Positions 1 to 11,561 of a stretch of 64,000 nt of DNA are shown here, in pieces; the stretch's first letter is position 1; the number at the start of each line of letters is the position of its first letter. Under the pieces are notes generated by a model. That model did not search any database, was not told the DNA's origin, and saw only the letters and a list, made by a program, of their open reading frames with translations. The DNA lies in NCBI GenBank assembly GCA_022495005.1, contig JAGYXB010001572.1, forward strand, positions 62,001 through 126,000, written 5' to 3'. The position numbers and the translations under genes were made by a program. This stretch comes from Rhyacophila brunnea. Taxonomy: Eukaryota; Arthropoda; Insecta; Trichoptera; Rhyacophilidae.

Positions 1-135
1 TGAATTTTATGTCAGTACTATACGACCCAAAGAGGTTGGATGGTCTTTAATATACGGCCATATATTTCCGATACAAGATTTCACGGTGAAGTGTGATACT
101 GCAAACTGTATATGTACAAGTTTCCGGACACGCCT
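1..135. repeat. dispersed repeat copy (inverted relative to 8036-8171), cut by window start
   Basis: The sequence from ataatttta-like start through ctatacgacccaaagaggtt to tccggacacg is the reverse complement of 8036-8171, with few differences. The same family recurs at 15900-16020, and a remnant lies at 35510-35605. The complete copies continue into a TTAGG-rich stretch and end near a complementary cacggtgaaatg block. Confidence 0.8.
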
Positions 136-356
136 ATTAATTGGCTCAGTACCTAATTAATAATATTTCATTTCAATCAATATACATTTCACATCCTGCC
201 CAATTTGCATCATTTGTCAACCCGGCAGTACACAGTCCACTCTTGAAACATTCCTGCAGAGCGAAGTTAGATCGGCAGTGCGCCGAAATACAGAATATAC
301 GCAATGATTAGTGAATTATTACAAATCTAATAGAAATCTTCTTCTTTCTCTCACAG

Positions 357-413
357 GGCGAGCGATCTGACAGCCAAGGTGATATGGGCGATCTGACGAG
401 AGAATCCTGGGAG
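357..413 (+). CDS. mtd: mtd/OXR1-family gene, upstream internal exon (19 codons)
   Basis: Small internal coding exon, GGC-GAG-CGA... to ...TCC-TGG-GAG, encoding 19 residues (GERSDSQGDMGDLTRESWE). It is bounded by a good acceptor (pyrimidine-rich tract ending in ctctcacag) and a donor GAG|GTGCGT. Length is a multiple of three and both ends are phase 0, so it can be included or skipped without changing the downstream frame. The residues are acidic and polar, like the disordered linker that precedes the TLDc domain in long OXR1/NCOA7/mustard isoforms. I assign it to the downstream TLDc gene only by strand, phase and position; the peptide itself has no diagnostic motif. It could be a cassette exon, or a spurious match. 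Confidence 0.5.
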
Positions 414-660
414 GTGCGTACCAATGATTTCATATATTTTTTACAACTCGACAATGCACATTGTTACAGACTGACTGCAAACTATTTTACCCTCAAATTA
501 CTCAACTGTTTTATGTTACATATTACAATTGTATAGTATACTACATATCTACTAAACATGAACATGTTATATTAATTAACTGGGTGTTTCATAAAAAAAC
601 CGATATGCTAAATGTAAAGGAAATTAATATCAAGAAAAATAACCGTATCTTTCTGTTAGA

Positions 661-1009
661 CAGTGGCGAAGAGTAGAGGTAGGCTGTGGAGATCCGACAT
701 CAAGTAATAGTGCACACTAAACATTGTCACATACTTGTTTTAAGTGAACTAAGAATACAAATTGCAGATGGTGTCGGTTACTTTTTTGAATTCTGTAAAT
801 TCTGCCTAGACCAAACCATAATAGATAGAAGAATATTTTTTATCTATTGTTGTTTAGTTAGGAAGGGTTTAATTGAATTTTAAAAATTAACCCATACTAT
901 CTACAATTTGTATTCTTAGTTCAATGAAAACAAATAAGTATAACTGATAAAGTTTAATGTGCGCTATTTATGTCAGATCTCCACAATCTACCTCCACCCT
1001 TCGCCACTG
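661..1009. mobile_element. hAT MITE, CAGTGGCG family (perfect 8-bp TSD)
   Basis: 349-bp element with terminal inverted repeats CAGTGGCGAAG.../...CTTCGCCACTG. It is flanked by a perfect 8-bp duplication CTGTTAGA at 653-660 and 1010-1017. Both the CAGTGGCG tips and the 8-bp duplication are typical of the hAT superfamily. There is no transposase. The small ORFs here are chance. Confidence 0.92.
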
Positions 1010-1197
1010 CTGTTAGACAGTTCAAACACCGAGAATCGATATGATATTGACTCAAAACTCCATTAAAACCTACAGCATTCATTTATTATTGATACCTATC
1101 TCGCACACAGCTACAGTATTCCATAGTAAGCAAAATGTTGTTAACGTGTACGTTAATGTTGTACGTAAAGTAACAATTGGGTACATTCATATTTATT

Positions 1198-1245
1198 ATT
1201 ATCATCAGCCTGAATCAATCCACTGTTGGATGATCATTTAATCAC
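1198..1245 (-). mobile_element. short 3'-end scrap of RTE-like retrotransposon
   Basis: atcatcagcctgaatcaatc followed by cactgttggatgatc matches the 3' end of the RTE-like copy at 52045 (catcatcaccagcctgaatc). Confidence 0.45.
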
Positions 1246-2860
1246 AATCACAATCTCATGGCACATATGACAGTCGGCACCACAATATTTTTTTTTTACC
1301 TTGGAATATTGTATAGGCTTTGTACGGTCTCATTTTTTTGATATTAACTGAGTGCCGTTAATAAATTTGTTCAGTTATTGTTACACTGAGTTTTTGTATG
1401 AGAGCTCACTCACTTAGGTTTATTGACAAATGTCAATGTTAATTTTTTATTATAAAATTTTATATAAACAACAAACAATGGGATTTAAAATAGTTGGTTC
1501 AAACTATTATTTTATTTTTGTTTTTTTATGGAAATTCAGTAAGTAAGTATTACATAATATTATGAATTTTAAAAAACCAGTCGGAGTTGTTATTCTTTCT
1601 CTAATGACTCGAGGAATATAAATTACCTAATATGTATAATTTATTAAGACGTTAACAGGTTTGTTACAACACAAAAATAATATCTTCCAACGTTACTTAT
1701 AGATCTAATAATTAAAGATCATAACTTTATTATTAAATTAATTAATTCTAATATAAATATTACATTTTAGCAAAGATGTTTTTTTTTACTTTCAATGAAA
1801 AACGAATTATGAATTAACATCAAATAATTCGAATTATGAAATCGCCCAACAAATTATTGTGGTCAAATTTTTATGGAGACGAACACAATATAAGGGGGGT
1901 CGTTCATGAATGACGTCACACGATTTTCGCTGTTTTTTTAATGTCTCTCCCTCCAATCGTTTCACTTCTCACGGATTTTTTCACATTTTCTACAGCCCCT
2001 CCTCCCCTTAAAGTGTGGTATCGTATATGGATGACCCCTAATTTTTTTACAAAATTTAAAAATTGATGCCATACACCAAATGTTTCACAAGTTTCTGTTT
2101 CCATAACCTATTTATTTTTAATTATTTATCATATAGGTAGGTATATTAATTTTATAATACACTTCTAATGATAGGTACTTGAATGTTTAATATCATGGGG
2201 AAAATGAGAGATGTTTTTTTTATCACATGACAACACAATTTACTCTTCACAATCTTTACCTCTACTTACATTTTTATTAAATTTAATGCTTGATGTATTA
2301 GTTTTAGAAACGGAAATATAATCATTTAGGATAATGACAGCGTAATGCATAATTAATTGTACATATTACAATTTAGAATTGTCAACAATTTTATTTATTG
2401 CAGTTAATACAATGAAAATGATTCATTTTTTATTTGTTTTTTTGTCTACAAATTGTGTTAATGAATTGACAGTCTGAATTATGATGTCAGTATTGTCTTC
2501 TCTATTTGTAATTAAATGTGATGCATACACTAATATTCAATACAATTTACATTATTGTGTAAAACTTACAGAAATTGCAATCGTATATTATTCAGCTGTT
2601 CAAATACAATATTTTTAAATAGTTCATATATTTATATTAATACTATAGTCTTTTCTATTGTAATAGGTAGGTAGACAGTATAATATCCGTAATTATTTTT
2701 GTATATTGTTTCAGAGCAATTTTGTAAATTTTTACATAAATTAAGTCATTTTTACTGTATCAAAATTCATGAAATCAAAAGAGTTTTTTTAGATATTATG
2801 TTAAAAAATGTGTTTGATGTATTTATTTTCTACAATGTATTTTGATGTACATCATAAAAC
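1246..2860 (+). other. AT-rich intronic sequence, nothing recognised
   Basis: Very AT-rich DNA with homopolymer runs and no coherent ORF, inverted repeat or splice-flanked coding island that I can support. Confidence 0.5.
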
Positions 2861-3570
2861 AATCATCATATTATTGTCATCTACCATCCAACTGTCATCA
2901 TTGAATCATCTATCAACTGCCGCTACATCTTCATTTCATCATCATTGGTTCTAGGATTCCCCATCGCAAACTATCAAATCATCGATTGAAATCTACAAAA
3001 TGAAACGGACGACAGCCATAATGGACGAATTGATTAACTCGAATATTATGAAATCACCGCTTATGCAAATATTTCACGAAGGTGCTGCATTAATCATGAA
3101 TAAATGAATCGTCAATACTTTCATCAAAATATTATCACTTGAAGGAAAAGAAATCATGCATCATCAAAATGTCAGTACGGAATCGGATGTCATCTAAATG
3201 TCAATCATGCATATTTTATCTCATCGGAAGAATTATTAACTGTCATTATAATGGAACTAATGTCACTAAAAATCATTACACATTATCGAAAATAATGCAA
3301 TACCAAATCACCAGACGTCATCAATATGTCACTCATCTATCAATCATGAAATATAGCAATTTATTCGCAATGCTCTCATAAAATCATGTATCAAGAAATC
3401 ATCAGATGCCATCCAAATGTCATGCAATCATGAAAAACAGTGCCCATAACACAACAACGATCTGAGAAAACAGTACATTATCAAACCTTCAGATTTCATG
3501 AATTCATCAGAATGTCACACGATTATAAAAAAAATCCTGCCATGATTTAAAATGTTACTGATGTGATGAA
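2860..3570 (+). repeat. degenerate ATCATCA/AAATGTCA-rich array upstream of the 3571 exon
   Basis: The words atcatca, aaatcatg, aaatgtca and gtcatc recur dozens of times at irregular spacing of roughly 15-40 bp, unlike the surrounding sequence. It stops at the ATG of the exon at 3571. It looks like an old, decayed tandem array or simple-sequence expansion. Confidence 0.55.
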
Positions 3571-3678
3571 ATGTCGCATGGTGACCGTCAGCTGCTGAAG
3601 GCGCCCTACGTGAAGATCTACTCCATCCTCAAGAGCCAGGGCCTGTCCGGAGACTCGGATGAGCAATCCCGTGACGAG
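3571..3678 (+). CDS. mtd: mtd/OXR1-family gene, upstream exon (alternative first exon or internal exon)
   Basis: GC-rich coding island in AT-rich surroundings, open from ATG 3571 to the donor GAG|GTACCG at 3679. It encodes 36 residues beginning MSHGDRQLLKAPYVKIYSIL and ending in an acidic stretch (GDSDEQSRDE). The LLKxPYVKIYSILK-type block resembles the conserved segment preceding the TLDc domain in arthropod mustard/OXR1 proteins (family recollection, not a search). There is an in-frame TGA at 3559-3561 and no AG dinucleotide between it and 3590. Either translation starts at ATG 3571 and this is an alternative first exon, or a weak acceptor (ccgtcag, no pyrimidine tract) gives an exon from 3592. 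Both readings end in phase 0 and join the exon at 48025 in frame. Confidence 0.7.
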
Positions 3679-4244
3679 GTACCGTCCAACGCACAAAGCG
3701 CGACTGGCGCACTAGGCGCCATCTCTCCCGCATACAGATAACTTGATATTAGTGTATAGTGTGTACCGTTTGACACCCCGTAGTGGCAACAACCCTTCAC
3801 ACCTTTCTATATGTCTACGGGTGCCGTGTTATGGCGATTTGTCGGATTAGGCACATGCTACATATTATGTGATTGATTTAAGATATTTCACAAACATATA
3901 TTATATCAATCACATTTTTTTACTGTATGTAGTATTAAAACTCGAGCTTAAGCTGGCTGGTGATTATTTCGATATAAACGAAATACATTTAAATGTTATA
4001 GGTGTTTCCTTAGCATTTATAACTTGTTTTTACATTTGTAATTTGTTGACGGTTATTGTTAACAATTATTGTAGATACCACCTTGTTTATGGAATTGCTC
4101 AAAGTGATATCTGTGTTATTTTGGAGCAATAAAATTAACTATTTAGAATAGCCCTGCCCTGCTGGACTGGTTTCATCTGCTTTTGTCTGGATTTTTCCAA
4201 CTGATTACGTATATGGATGAATACGGTTCAGATCTTTATTGCAT

Positions 4245-4350
4245 TAGATGGCAGCTCTCATAGTTCAATACATAAAGCTCTTGACTTGATTCCCAGTGAG
4301 GAGGACGCAATCCATTTATGTGATTTTCTCAAAGCCAGAGTGTTTCTTGA
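4245..4350 (+). mobile_element. diverged tRNA-derived SINE (family of 9132-9304)
   Basis: Contains ggcagctctcatagttcaat, a B-box-like ttgattcccagtgag and then tttatgtgattttctcaaag. The order and spacing follow the SINE at 9132-9304. Confidence 0.6.
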
Positions 4351-4774
4351 AATATCTTGAAAAACGTGCCTAATAGTAAAATCTTAGAAAAATTCTTGGT
4401 AAAACACTCGCCTATCAAGCTAAAATTGAAAGTTCAAATCTCACTTGATGCAATTTTTTTTCTAGGATTTTTCTAATAGGTTTATTAATTTAAATAATTT
4501 ATTAGAAAATTCTTATTATAGTATATGCCTATACCGACAAATCGCCACCGGGATGTTAGATCCCAGCTTTCCCAAGTGTTAGAATGTATCCATAACTTCT
4601 CAAGCATGTTTTTTTGTTCAACTTCACACCTAAAACAGATGTTATTAACTTAGGCTATACCCGTTATACTATTTTAAATATATTGACACATTCACTGATG
4701 TACCTATCTGTCATATTCAAACTTGACTTGTGTAATCAACAGTTTATACCATCGTGGTTACCGTGACGACTTCT

Positions 4775-4965
4775 CATATCGAAAGAAAATGTATCGATAC
4801 TTTGTATTGTTCTCGTATCGAAACATATCATGTAACGATACTTAGTATCAGTATTGTATATGAACAAATGTATCAATACATGGTATCAGTATCTTATCTG
4901 AACATTATTATCGATACTTGGTATTAGTATTATATCGGAATAAATGTATCGATACATTTTCGACG
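4775..4965. repeat. imperfect ~38-bp tandem array centred on TATCGATA motifs
   Basis: Five units: gtatcgatac-like cores at 4791, 4832, 4870, 4908 and 4946 (spacing 41, 38, 38, 38), separated by ttggtatcagtat-type sequence. The cores resemble the DREF element TATCGATA. Confidence 0.75.
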
Positions 4966-5563
4966 AACCTAGACTTGACAAATACATAATACATAGTGTT
5001 TTATACACATACTTACCTATGGTTGTTCCAAAGATGTTAAAGAAAACCTTTCTTCTATATTATAATATGAGTTAAGCTGGAAAAAAGGTTACTGAGGACA
5101 ATAGTTAAATTAGATACAAGTCATTTCGCATTGCAGATTTATTTGTAGCCCATTCACATTTCTTTGTTCTGAGGTTTATTTTAAAACACCTCGCATTAGT
5201 GTTACAAAACTAGAATAAGACTTTTTATGCAATCAACATAATATTATGAATACGCAGGCACTTATGTTTCTGTTAAAGATGTTGAAAAAATCCCTTTATA
5301 TGTTATGCTACTAAGGCTAATGATTAAATAATCTGCAAGTCATTTCGCACTGCAGATTTATTTATTGCTGGATTGACACTTTTTCACTGAAATCTATTTA
5401 CTAGGGTGAAAATGGCGTACTGGAACGCTCACACATACTACTCGCTTTTTAAGTCGAAAAGTCACTAGTTAATCGGTGCGCTTGACCGCCAATCTCACCT
5501 CGCTCACATACCTCGTGCCCAGACACTTCTCGATTCAATGCGAGCGATAAATGCAGCCATGAC

Positions 5564-6178
5564 TAGATTTGGGTATTTCCCGAGAAAATCTCAATCTCGA
5601 GATTTGGGATTTCCCGAAATGATGAAATTTTGAATTCTCGAGATTCGGGATTTCCAGAAAAGAATTCTCGAGAATTCTCGAGCTATCGGGGAATTAAAAA
5701 AAAAACTGTAAAAATCCTAAAATCAGTGTATAAACAGACCAATTCCAAAAAAATATGATTTTTTTTATTCATGTAAGAAGACAAACAAAGTAGAAATAGG
5801 AAAACAAAAATAATTCAAAACATTACTTATTAAAATATAATTTAAAAAAACACAGACTGTCAATCGCGGAGTCTGACAATCGCGTATGCTTTTTAGACAC
5901 AAAATTCCCTGATGTTGCAAAAATTGCGCTCATTTTGAGTCGACGTTGGCTTAATTGTGTTAAATGCCCCGACCAGTCTCTGAACGTTTTGTGTCCACTT
6001 TTTTCATATAGAAAATCGTTGTTAATTTGATAATAAAGAAATTCCGAATCCCGCGAAAAGATTCTCGAGATCCGGGATTTCCCGAAATGTTAAAAATTTC
6101 ATTTCTCGAGATTCGGGATGGAAAATCTCGAAAGTTTCTTGAGAATTCCCGTCGGGAAATTTCCGAAACCCAACTCTA
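5564..6178. mobile_element. hAT-like nonautonomous element, TAGAxTTGGG ends (perfect 8-bp TSD)
   Basis: Inverted ends TAGATTTGGGT.../...ACCCAACTCTA, flanked by a perfect 8-bp duplication GCCATGAC at 5556-5563 and 6179-6186. The subterminal regions are packed with tctcgaga/gggatttcccgaaat motifs in both orientations. It has no transposase. An open frame over its right end (6022-6219) is an artefact of these repeats. Confidence 0.9.
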
Positions 6179-6299
6179 GCCATGACCTCTTCTGGATCAA
6201 AATTGTTTCCTCTTGTCAAGCTTATTGGGCGCCGTTAGCGAGGGCTGTGAGACTGGTCAATGCGCTCCCCAGAGGCGACAATTTTTAATGATGTGCTGT

Positions 6300-7594
6300 G
6301 TATTTTGTTTTTAAAATTAAATACTTATAGAATTGTCGCGATGAATTAACATATTTCGAAAAAGAAAACATTCATTGCAAATATTTCCAATTCTATAAAT
6401 TACTGATCCAACGTTTATAATACATCCAACAAATGTTGAATTTCAGACAGATTTTTCTGTACCGGGACTTATAGTACCTATTAGTAAAAATTAACAGTTT
6501 GAAAATATTATGATCTATACTATACCTACATATTTATAAAGGTCATCATAATAAATGTAGGTAGGTATTTTAGGTTGCTATAAAGTAGTGTTATTATAGA
6601 TTTTAATAGTTATGTGTGTTGATAGGTACTTCTTTTTTTCTATAATAGACCGTGTTTAGGAAAAAGGATGTAACCCTCACTGAAAAATTTTTACAGGAGA
6701 GGCAAAAAACGTTTTTTGAGACTTTTTAGCTTAATATATTTTTTTAAATAGGCACAGACATTGGGTGCATGATGATTGATGATTTGGTGTAATATATTTT
6801 CGATCTAATAATAATTAAAGAAGTTAAATATTAGAAGATAAATAATGCTTTTTTTTCATAAATTAAAAATTAATTAACCCCGATTAAAACCTGAATTACA
6901 GTTATCTTACAATAATTAATTAGGTAGGTAGGTACCATAATATTTTGAAGAATGCAAAATGCTTCCAATTGCAAATTGTAGTGCCAGCTACAGCAGTAGC
7001 TATTTAACTAAATAACTATTTTAATAACTAAGCTAAATAACTATTTTTGCGGTCGTTTAGCGGAGATGTTTTATCGTAATCTTACGTAAATCCATCTTAT
7101 CTCTCCATGAGAAATATTTCGTTTTCTAAGCGAAATAGGTACGAGCATTGTATCAGTTACCTACTATCTAGTTCTAGATTATAGACTAGGGATCAAAATT
7201 ATACGTATTTTGTAAACAGCACGACTAGGAACTGTTTTTAAAGTTCGCAAATGTTTTACAGAGTCTACAAAATGAACGAGGGCCTCAAGCAAACGTTTGT
7301 TGTAATGAATGAATTAAAAATGACATTTGAAAGTGACATATAAAGCAGCCATTTTGAATGACGTGTGACGTCAGATTGCTTACGTCACAAACAGCGATAT
7401 ACGCTATATGGTGGAAAATGGGTTAAATAGCTTATAAAGAATTTCGGAATCTCATACATACGGCCCTTAATATCTAATAAAAGCACTTTTCGAAAAATCG
7501 AGGGTTACGCCCTTTTTCCTAAACACACTCTATATGTTTTGGATGATTACCGGCATTCAATAAGAAATACCGATATTCGGTATTGCAATCCCTA
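6300..7594. mobile_element. hAT-like element, TAGGGATTGC family, 5'-truncated, with a nested insertion
   Basis: 6300-6645 plus 7533-7594 align with 45700-46155. The right end is cggtattgcaatcccta at 7578-7594. The left TIR is missing. An 883-bp TIR element (6648-7530) interrupts it, and the paralogue at about 46070 shows the empty site. Confidence 0.75.
6648..7530. mobile_element. TIR element at a TA site (Tc1/mariner-like MITE), nested
   Basis: Inverted ends GACCGTGTTTAGGAAAAAGG.../...CCTTTTTCCTAAACACACTC continue for about 35 bp (ggxtgtaaccctc on both sides). TA lies on each side. It has no transposase. It sits inside the truncated hAT element 6300-7594. Confidence 0.8.
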
Positions 7595-8035
7595 CTGATG
7601 TAACCCTTCGTTTCATGAGTTCATGGTTCGGTGACGGTCACACGTTGCATGACCATGGCGGGGTTATCTCCCAATATTGACTAATAAACTGCGCCAGCAT
7701 CAATCGTCATTGTAATTTTCCTCCTCGATTGTTGTCGTCTCTGATATTTTGACCTTCTATTTTTCATCACAATGCACAATTCAGTCGTTAGCCTAATCTG
7801 TGTAAAAATATAATAATTTATGTAGCATTGTTTTATTTTTACCTCGTCTATCGCTACTGTGATGGTAGACAACCTTTGACTTGTTACATTGTTGCATTAA
7901 TAGAACGATAACTCGTTGTGACACTTTTTACCGATGCAATTTGAACGCAAAAAGTCAATTATTTTTCGTTTTGATTATAAAATGAGTCAGTATGAAGTAG
8001 CCTTCAAATAATGTTGATAAATTTCTGTATTTTTA

Positions 8036-8470
8036 GTTCGTGTCCGGAAACTTGTTCGTATGCAGTTTGCCGTACCACACTTCACCGTGAAATTTTGTAT
8101 CGGAAGTATATGGCCGTATATTAAAGACCGTCCAACCTCTTTGGGTCGTATAGTACTGACATAAAATTCATGTCTAAATAAAACATTGTTCTTGTCAGTT
8201 TACACTTTATAGGAAGCCAGCAGCAAAAAAATTAAAATAGCCGATATACCGGATTATTTGTTAGGTTAGGTTAGGTTTTCATTCTTGAATTTTGCCAAAA
8301 TCAGATATGAAATATAAATTATTGTTCATATTGAATTTAATAAAATTGGAGATCGTATAGTATACGCCACACGGTCATATTCTCTCTCCGATAAGAAAGC
8401 TCACGGCGAACTGTGCCACGGTGAAATGTTTTACGTACAATTTACATGTAACCTTTTTAGTTACCTATAT
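8036..8470. repeat. dispersed repeat, full copy with TTAGG run
   Basis: Starts cgtgtccggaaacttgttcg and ends cacggtgaaatgttttacgt...acatgtaacc. The two ends are diverged inverted repeats (both contain the caccgtg/cacggtg block), suggesting a DNA-transposon-derived element. It includes ttgttaggttaggttaggtt at 8257-8276. A second copy lies at 15900-16215. Confidence 0.7.
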
Positions 8471-9097
8471 ACGTACCAATGCCCATTAATAGTCAAGCCG
8501 TGACACGAAACTGTAAATTTCGATCGTAATGCTAGTTATTGTTCATACTTCGAGTGCAATATGAATTGTTTCTATAAAATTATGATTGTTTCATATTGAA
8601 ATGGTAATACATACCTACATAAAATAGCACTACAATCGTAACTCGCAATTCAGTGCCCCGGTCTGTCTATCGTCGGCCATGATACGTACCTACCGAAGGC
8701 CGACTATAATCAGGCCTTTTTTATGGTATGTTAATTTATTGATGGATTTGGATTGCTTATTTCGTTCAAATTAATGAACCCACGGCAAGGGTCCGAAAGC
8801 TCTTCGTCGTTAGGTATACGATCGCGAGTTCTAAAAATGACGATGATAAAGTGCCCCAAACCATATCTATCTACACGTATTAGAAAAAAAAAAATTCAAA
8901 TAATTTGAGCAACAATTTTAAAACTATATTGGATTCGCGCATGCGCACAAAAAATATGTGAAACTCTCACACATTGATGTGAAATCTTATATTTGTCAGC
9001 ATAAAAAGACTAAACGGCCGTTTAGCCTAGATGGCCCCAGACTATGTATGCCTCAGTGGCGAAGGGTGGAGGTAGGCAGTATAGATCCGACATAAAT

Positions 9098-9571
9098 CAT
9101 CATCAGGGGCGCGACAACCCGGTGTGGGTCTAGGCGGCTCTCGTGGTGCAGTGCGTAAGGCGCTTGCCTCGATTCCCGGTCAGGACACACACTATTTATG
9201 TGTTTTTCTCAAAGCCTGGGTATTTGTGATTGTTCAAAACTACTAACAACCCCCTTTTACGAAAAAGCAAGGACATAGTTATTAATAATTCAAAAAAAAA
9301 AACCCCCGGTGTGGGTCTTGGACTCGTACACCTGTCCCTATGAGTTTAGTGTCTGGTTTCCGAGGCTGCTGTTGTGGTTTCGTAACAGTGTCGTTTTTAC
9401 GGGATGAGGTTGTTAGCCCCACGCCCAACCGCCTTTTCGGAGGGCCATTTCTTCCTTCTCCATTAGCCCTGACCACACTTTCCACCAGGGTTGACTACCT
9501 GATCTGAGGTGTAGTTGCTCAGGTTTCCAGGGTTCACCACGTGGAGCTAGAGTTATAAAAAAATCCCCTAA
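9098..9571 (-). mobile_element. RTE-like retrotransposon 3' fragment inserted in a hAT MITE (11-bp TSD)
   Basis: Flanked by a perfect 11-bp duplication ccgacataaat (9087-9097 and 9572-9582). It begins catcatcaggggcgcgacaa, the same 3' end (in minus orientation) as the copy at 43284. It is itself interrupted by a SINE at 9132-9304. Confidence 0.85.
9132..9304 (+). mobile_element. tRNA-derived SINE with poly(A) tail (14-bp TSD)
   Basis: tRNA-like head (ggctctcgtggtgcagtgcg as A-box region, cgattcccgg as B-box region), then a body tttatgtgtttttctcaaag and an A-rich tail at about 9290-9302. It is flanked by a perfect 14-bp duplication cccggtgtgggtct (9118-9131 and 9305-9318), showing insertion into the RTE-like fragment by target-primed retrotransposition. 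Confidence 0.85.
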
Positions 9572-10590
9572 CCGACATAAATAGTACACACAAAACTTTG
9601 TCAGACATACTTATGTATTGTCATTGAACTAAAAATACAAATTGCAGGTAGTGTTGGATAGTTTTTAAAATTCAATTAAACCCTGCTTAAACCAAGCTAT
9701 AGTGAATTTAAAAAAAATCTAACCAACACCATCTGCAACAAACTGCACTATTATGTATTCTTAATTCAAGGAAAACAAATAAGTATGACTGAAAAGGTGT
9801 GCATTATTTTTGTCGGATCTACACAGCCTACCTATACTATTATAGTTTGATTTAGGCAGGGTTTAATGGAATTTTCAAAAACTAACCGACACCATCTGCA
9901 ATTTGTATTCTTAGTTAAATGAAAATAAATAAGTACCTATGACTGAGAAAGTTTAGTGTGCACTATTTAATATATGGCGAATGTACACAGCCTACATATT
10001 GTAAACATCTAACTATACTAGATTCGCTGATGCGCACAAAAACATAGTGTGTGATCATAGCAGGAATAAACTTCATATTATATTTTATCAACACAAATAC
10101 AAAATAACATTTCTTAGTTGCACTTAGAACTTAGACACTTTTAGCAGATTTGTGTTTTAATTAAGTAATTTTCTCCTGTTTTTTTTTAATTATTGAAACA
10201 TTGATTGTGTTAGAATGTGTAAAGAGTTTGAATTGGTATTATTATGATGTTTTTTTTTTAATAATAATAATATACTATGCTACTTATGTGGAATGTGAAT
10301 GACCATAGACAAACCAGCACTGCCTTCTTAGAATAGCGTTTATTTGTTTTATATAAACCTTTCCGAACACTGCCTAATGTTTTAGCAACTTACTGTACGT
10401 ACTGTTTACTGTATGCAACTGTCGAAATTTTAAAACACGACATGTCTCAAAATATATGTTGATCGTGTAGTTTTCCCATAAAACTATCGATGTATTTATT
10501 ATCTTTCGCTTATATCATGTATGGATAAGAAGGAGACAGAATAACAATACACTTTGAGAGACCCTGGGTTAGTCCATATATTATTATTAG

Positions 10591-11052
10591 GGTCCCCAAG
10601 AAAAAATCTTGTTAACCTATATTTTACTGTCGTAATAAAGTCCGCTCCCACTTCTGCTGTCACTTTACGTTACCGTATTAATTTCACGATTATGACAAAA
10701 TGGAATCACCGATTGTAGGAATAGTTAATAATTATATAAAGCGAATATTCACTTAAAAATGAAATATTTAACATCCTGTACTACTTATATTGTGAGTTAA
10801 TGACCTTACAGAACGGTCAAGATTACATATTATTATGGTCCTAAAAAGTTAACCTATTTTTACTGTGATAATAAAGTCCGTTCCCACTTGTACTGTCACG
10901 TTACGTTACCGTATTAATTTCACAATTATGACAAAATGGAAATACCGGTTTGTGGAATAGTTTATAAGTATTATATAAAGCGAATATTCACTGAAAACCA
11001 AAATATTTAACATCCTGTACTTATTAGTGAGACCTTACAGAATGGTCAAGAT
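10591..11052 (+). repeat. ~246-bp tandem duplication (two units)
   Basis: Unit 1 starts at 10591 (ggtccccaag) and unit 2 at 10837 (ggtcctaaaa). They share long blocks such as gttaccgtattaatttcac, tatataaagcgaatattcac and aacatcctgtact, ending in ggtcaagatt. Divergence is moderate. Confidence 0.85.
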
Positions 11053-11561
11053 TGAAACGCTTGAAATTTATTTTAATTGTATTCTTCTTGCTTTTATTGT
11101 TTTTTTTTAAAACACTTGTTCAGCCTCTATTCACATTCGAGCAAGTGAACTTTGCACAGTCTTATACAGTGGTGTTGTGTAAATAATTTTTAAATTCGTG
11201 GTAATGGAGGAAATGACATTTTGCCTTACCAATTAGTTACAGGTGGCACAGGTACCTACTAAGAAAAAATTATAAAACGATTCGAACGTTTTTAAAGGCT
11301 GTTAAAATTTTCACATTCGCTTTGGGACGGTTGCTCATTCTTTTCGAAATCATTAAATCGTTATTTTTTCGGATCCCTGAGCTCTTACGAATTTAGGAAC
11401 ACTTGATTAAAATCCCTTTAGCTTTAGTAATCCAGACCCGAGAATTACAGCATGCCCGTCTACTCTGTTTCTACAATGTACATAGAATATCCATACAATA
11501 CGGGCATATATTATTAAAACTCCTCAAACATATATTATAAAATGGTTATGTACTGTACAGA

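Larger units (their letters stand above)
9054..9995. mobile_element. hAT MITE, CAGTGGCG family, interrupted by a retroelement
   Basis: Starts CAGTGGCGAAGGGTGGAGGT and resumes after the insertion at 9098-9571 with tagtacacacaaaactttgt. The 3' TIR is degraded. Internal ttaggcagggttta motifs are repeated, as in the other copies. Confidence 0.8.

Noticed and set aside
6022..6219. 65-codon minus-strand ORF
   Set aside because: It covers the repetitive end and flank of the TAGAxTTGGG element; no family resemblance.
8257..8276. Telomere (TTAGG)n tract
   Set aside because: Only three units, and the same stretch occurs inside a dispersed repeat at 16027; it is part of that repeat.
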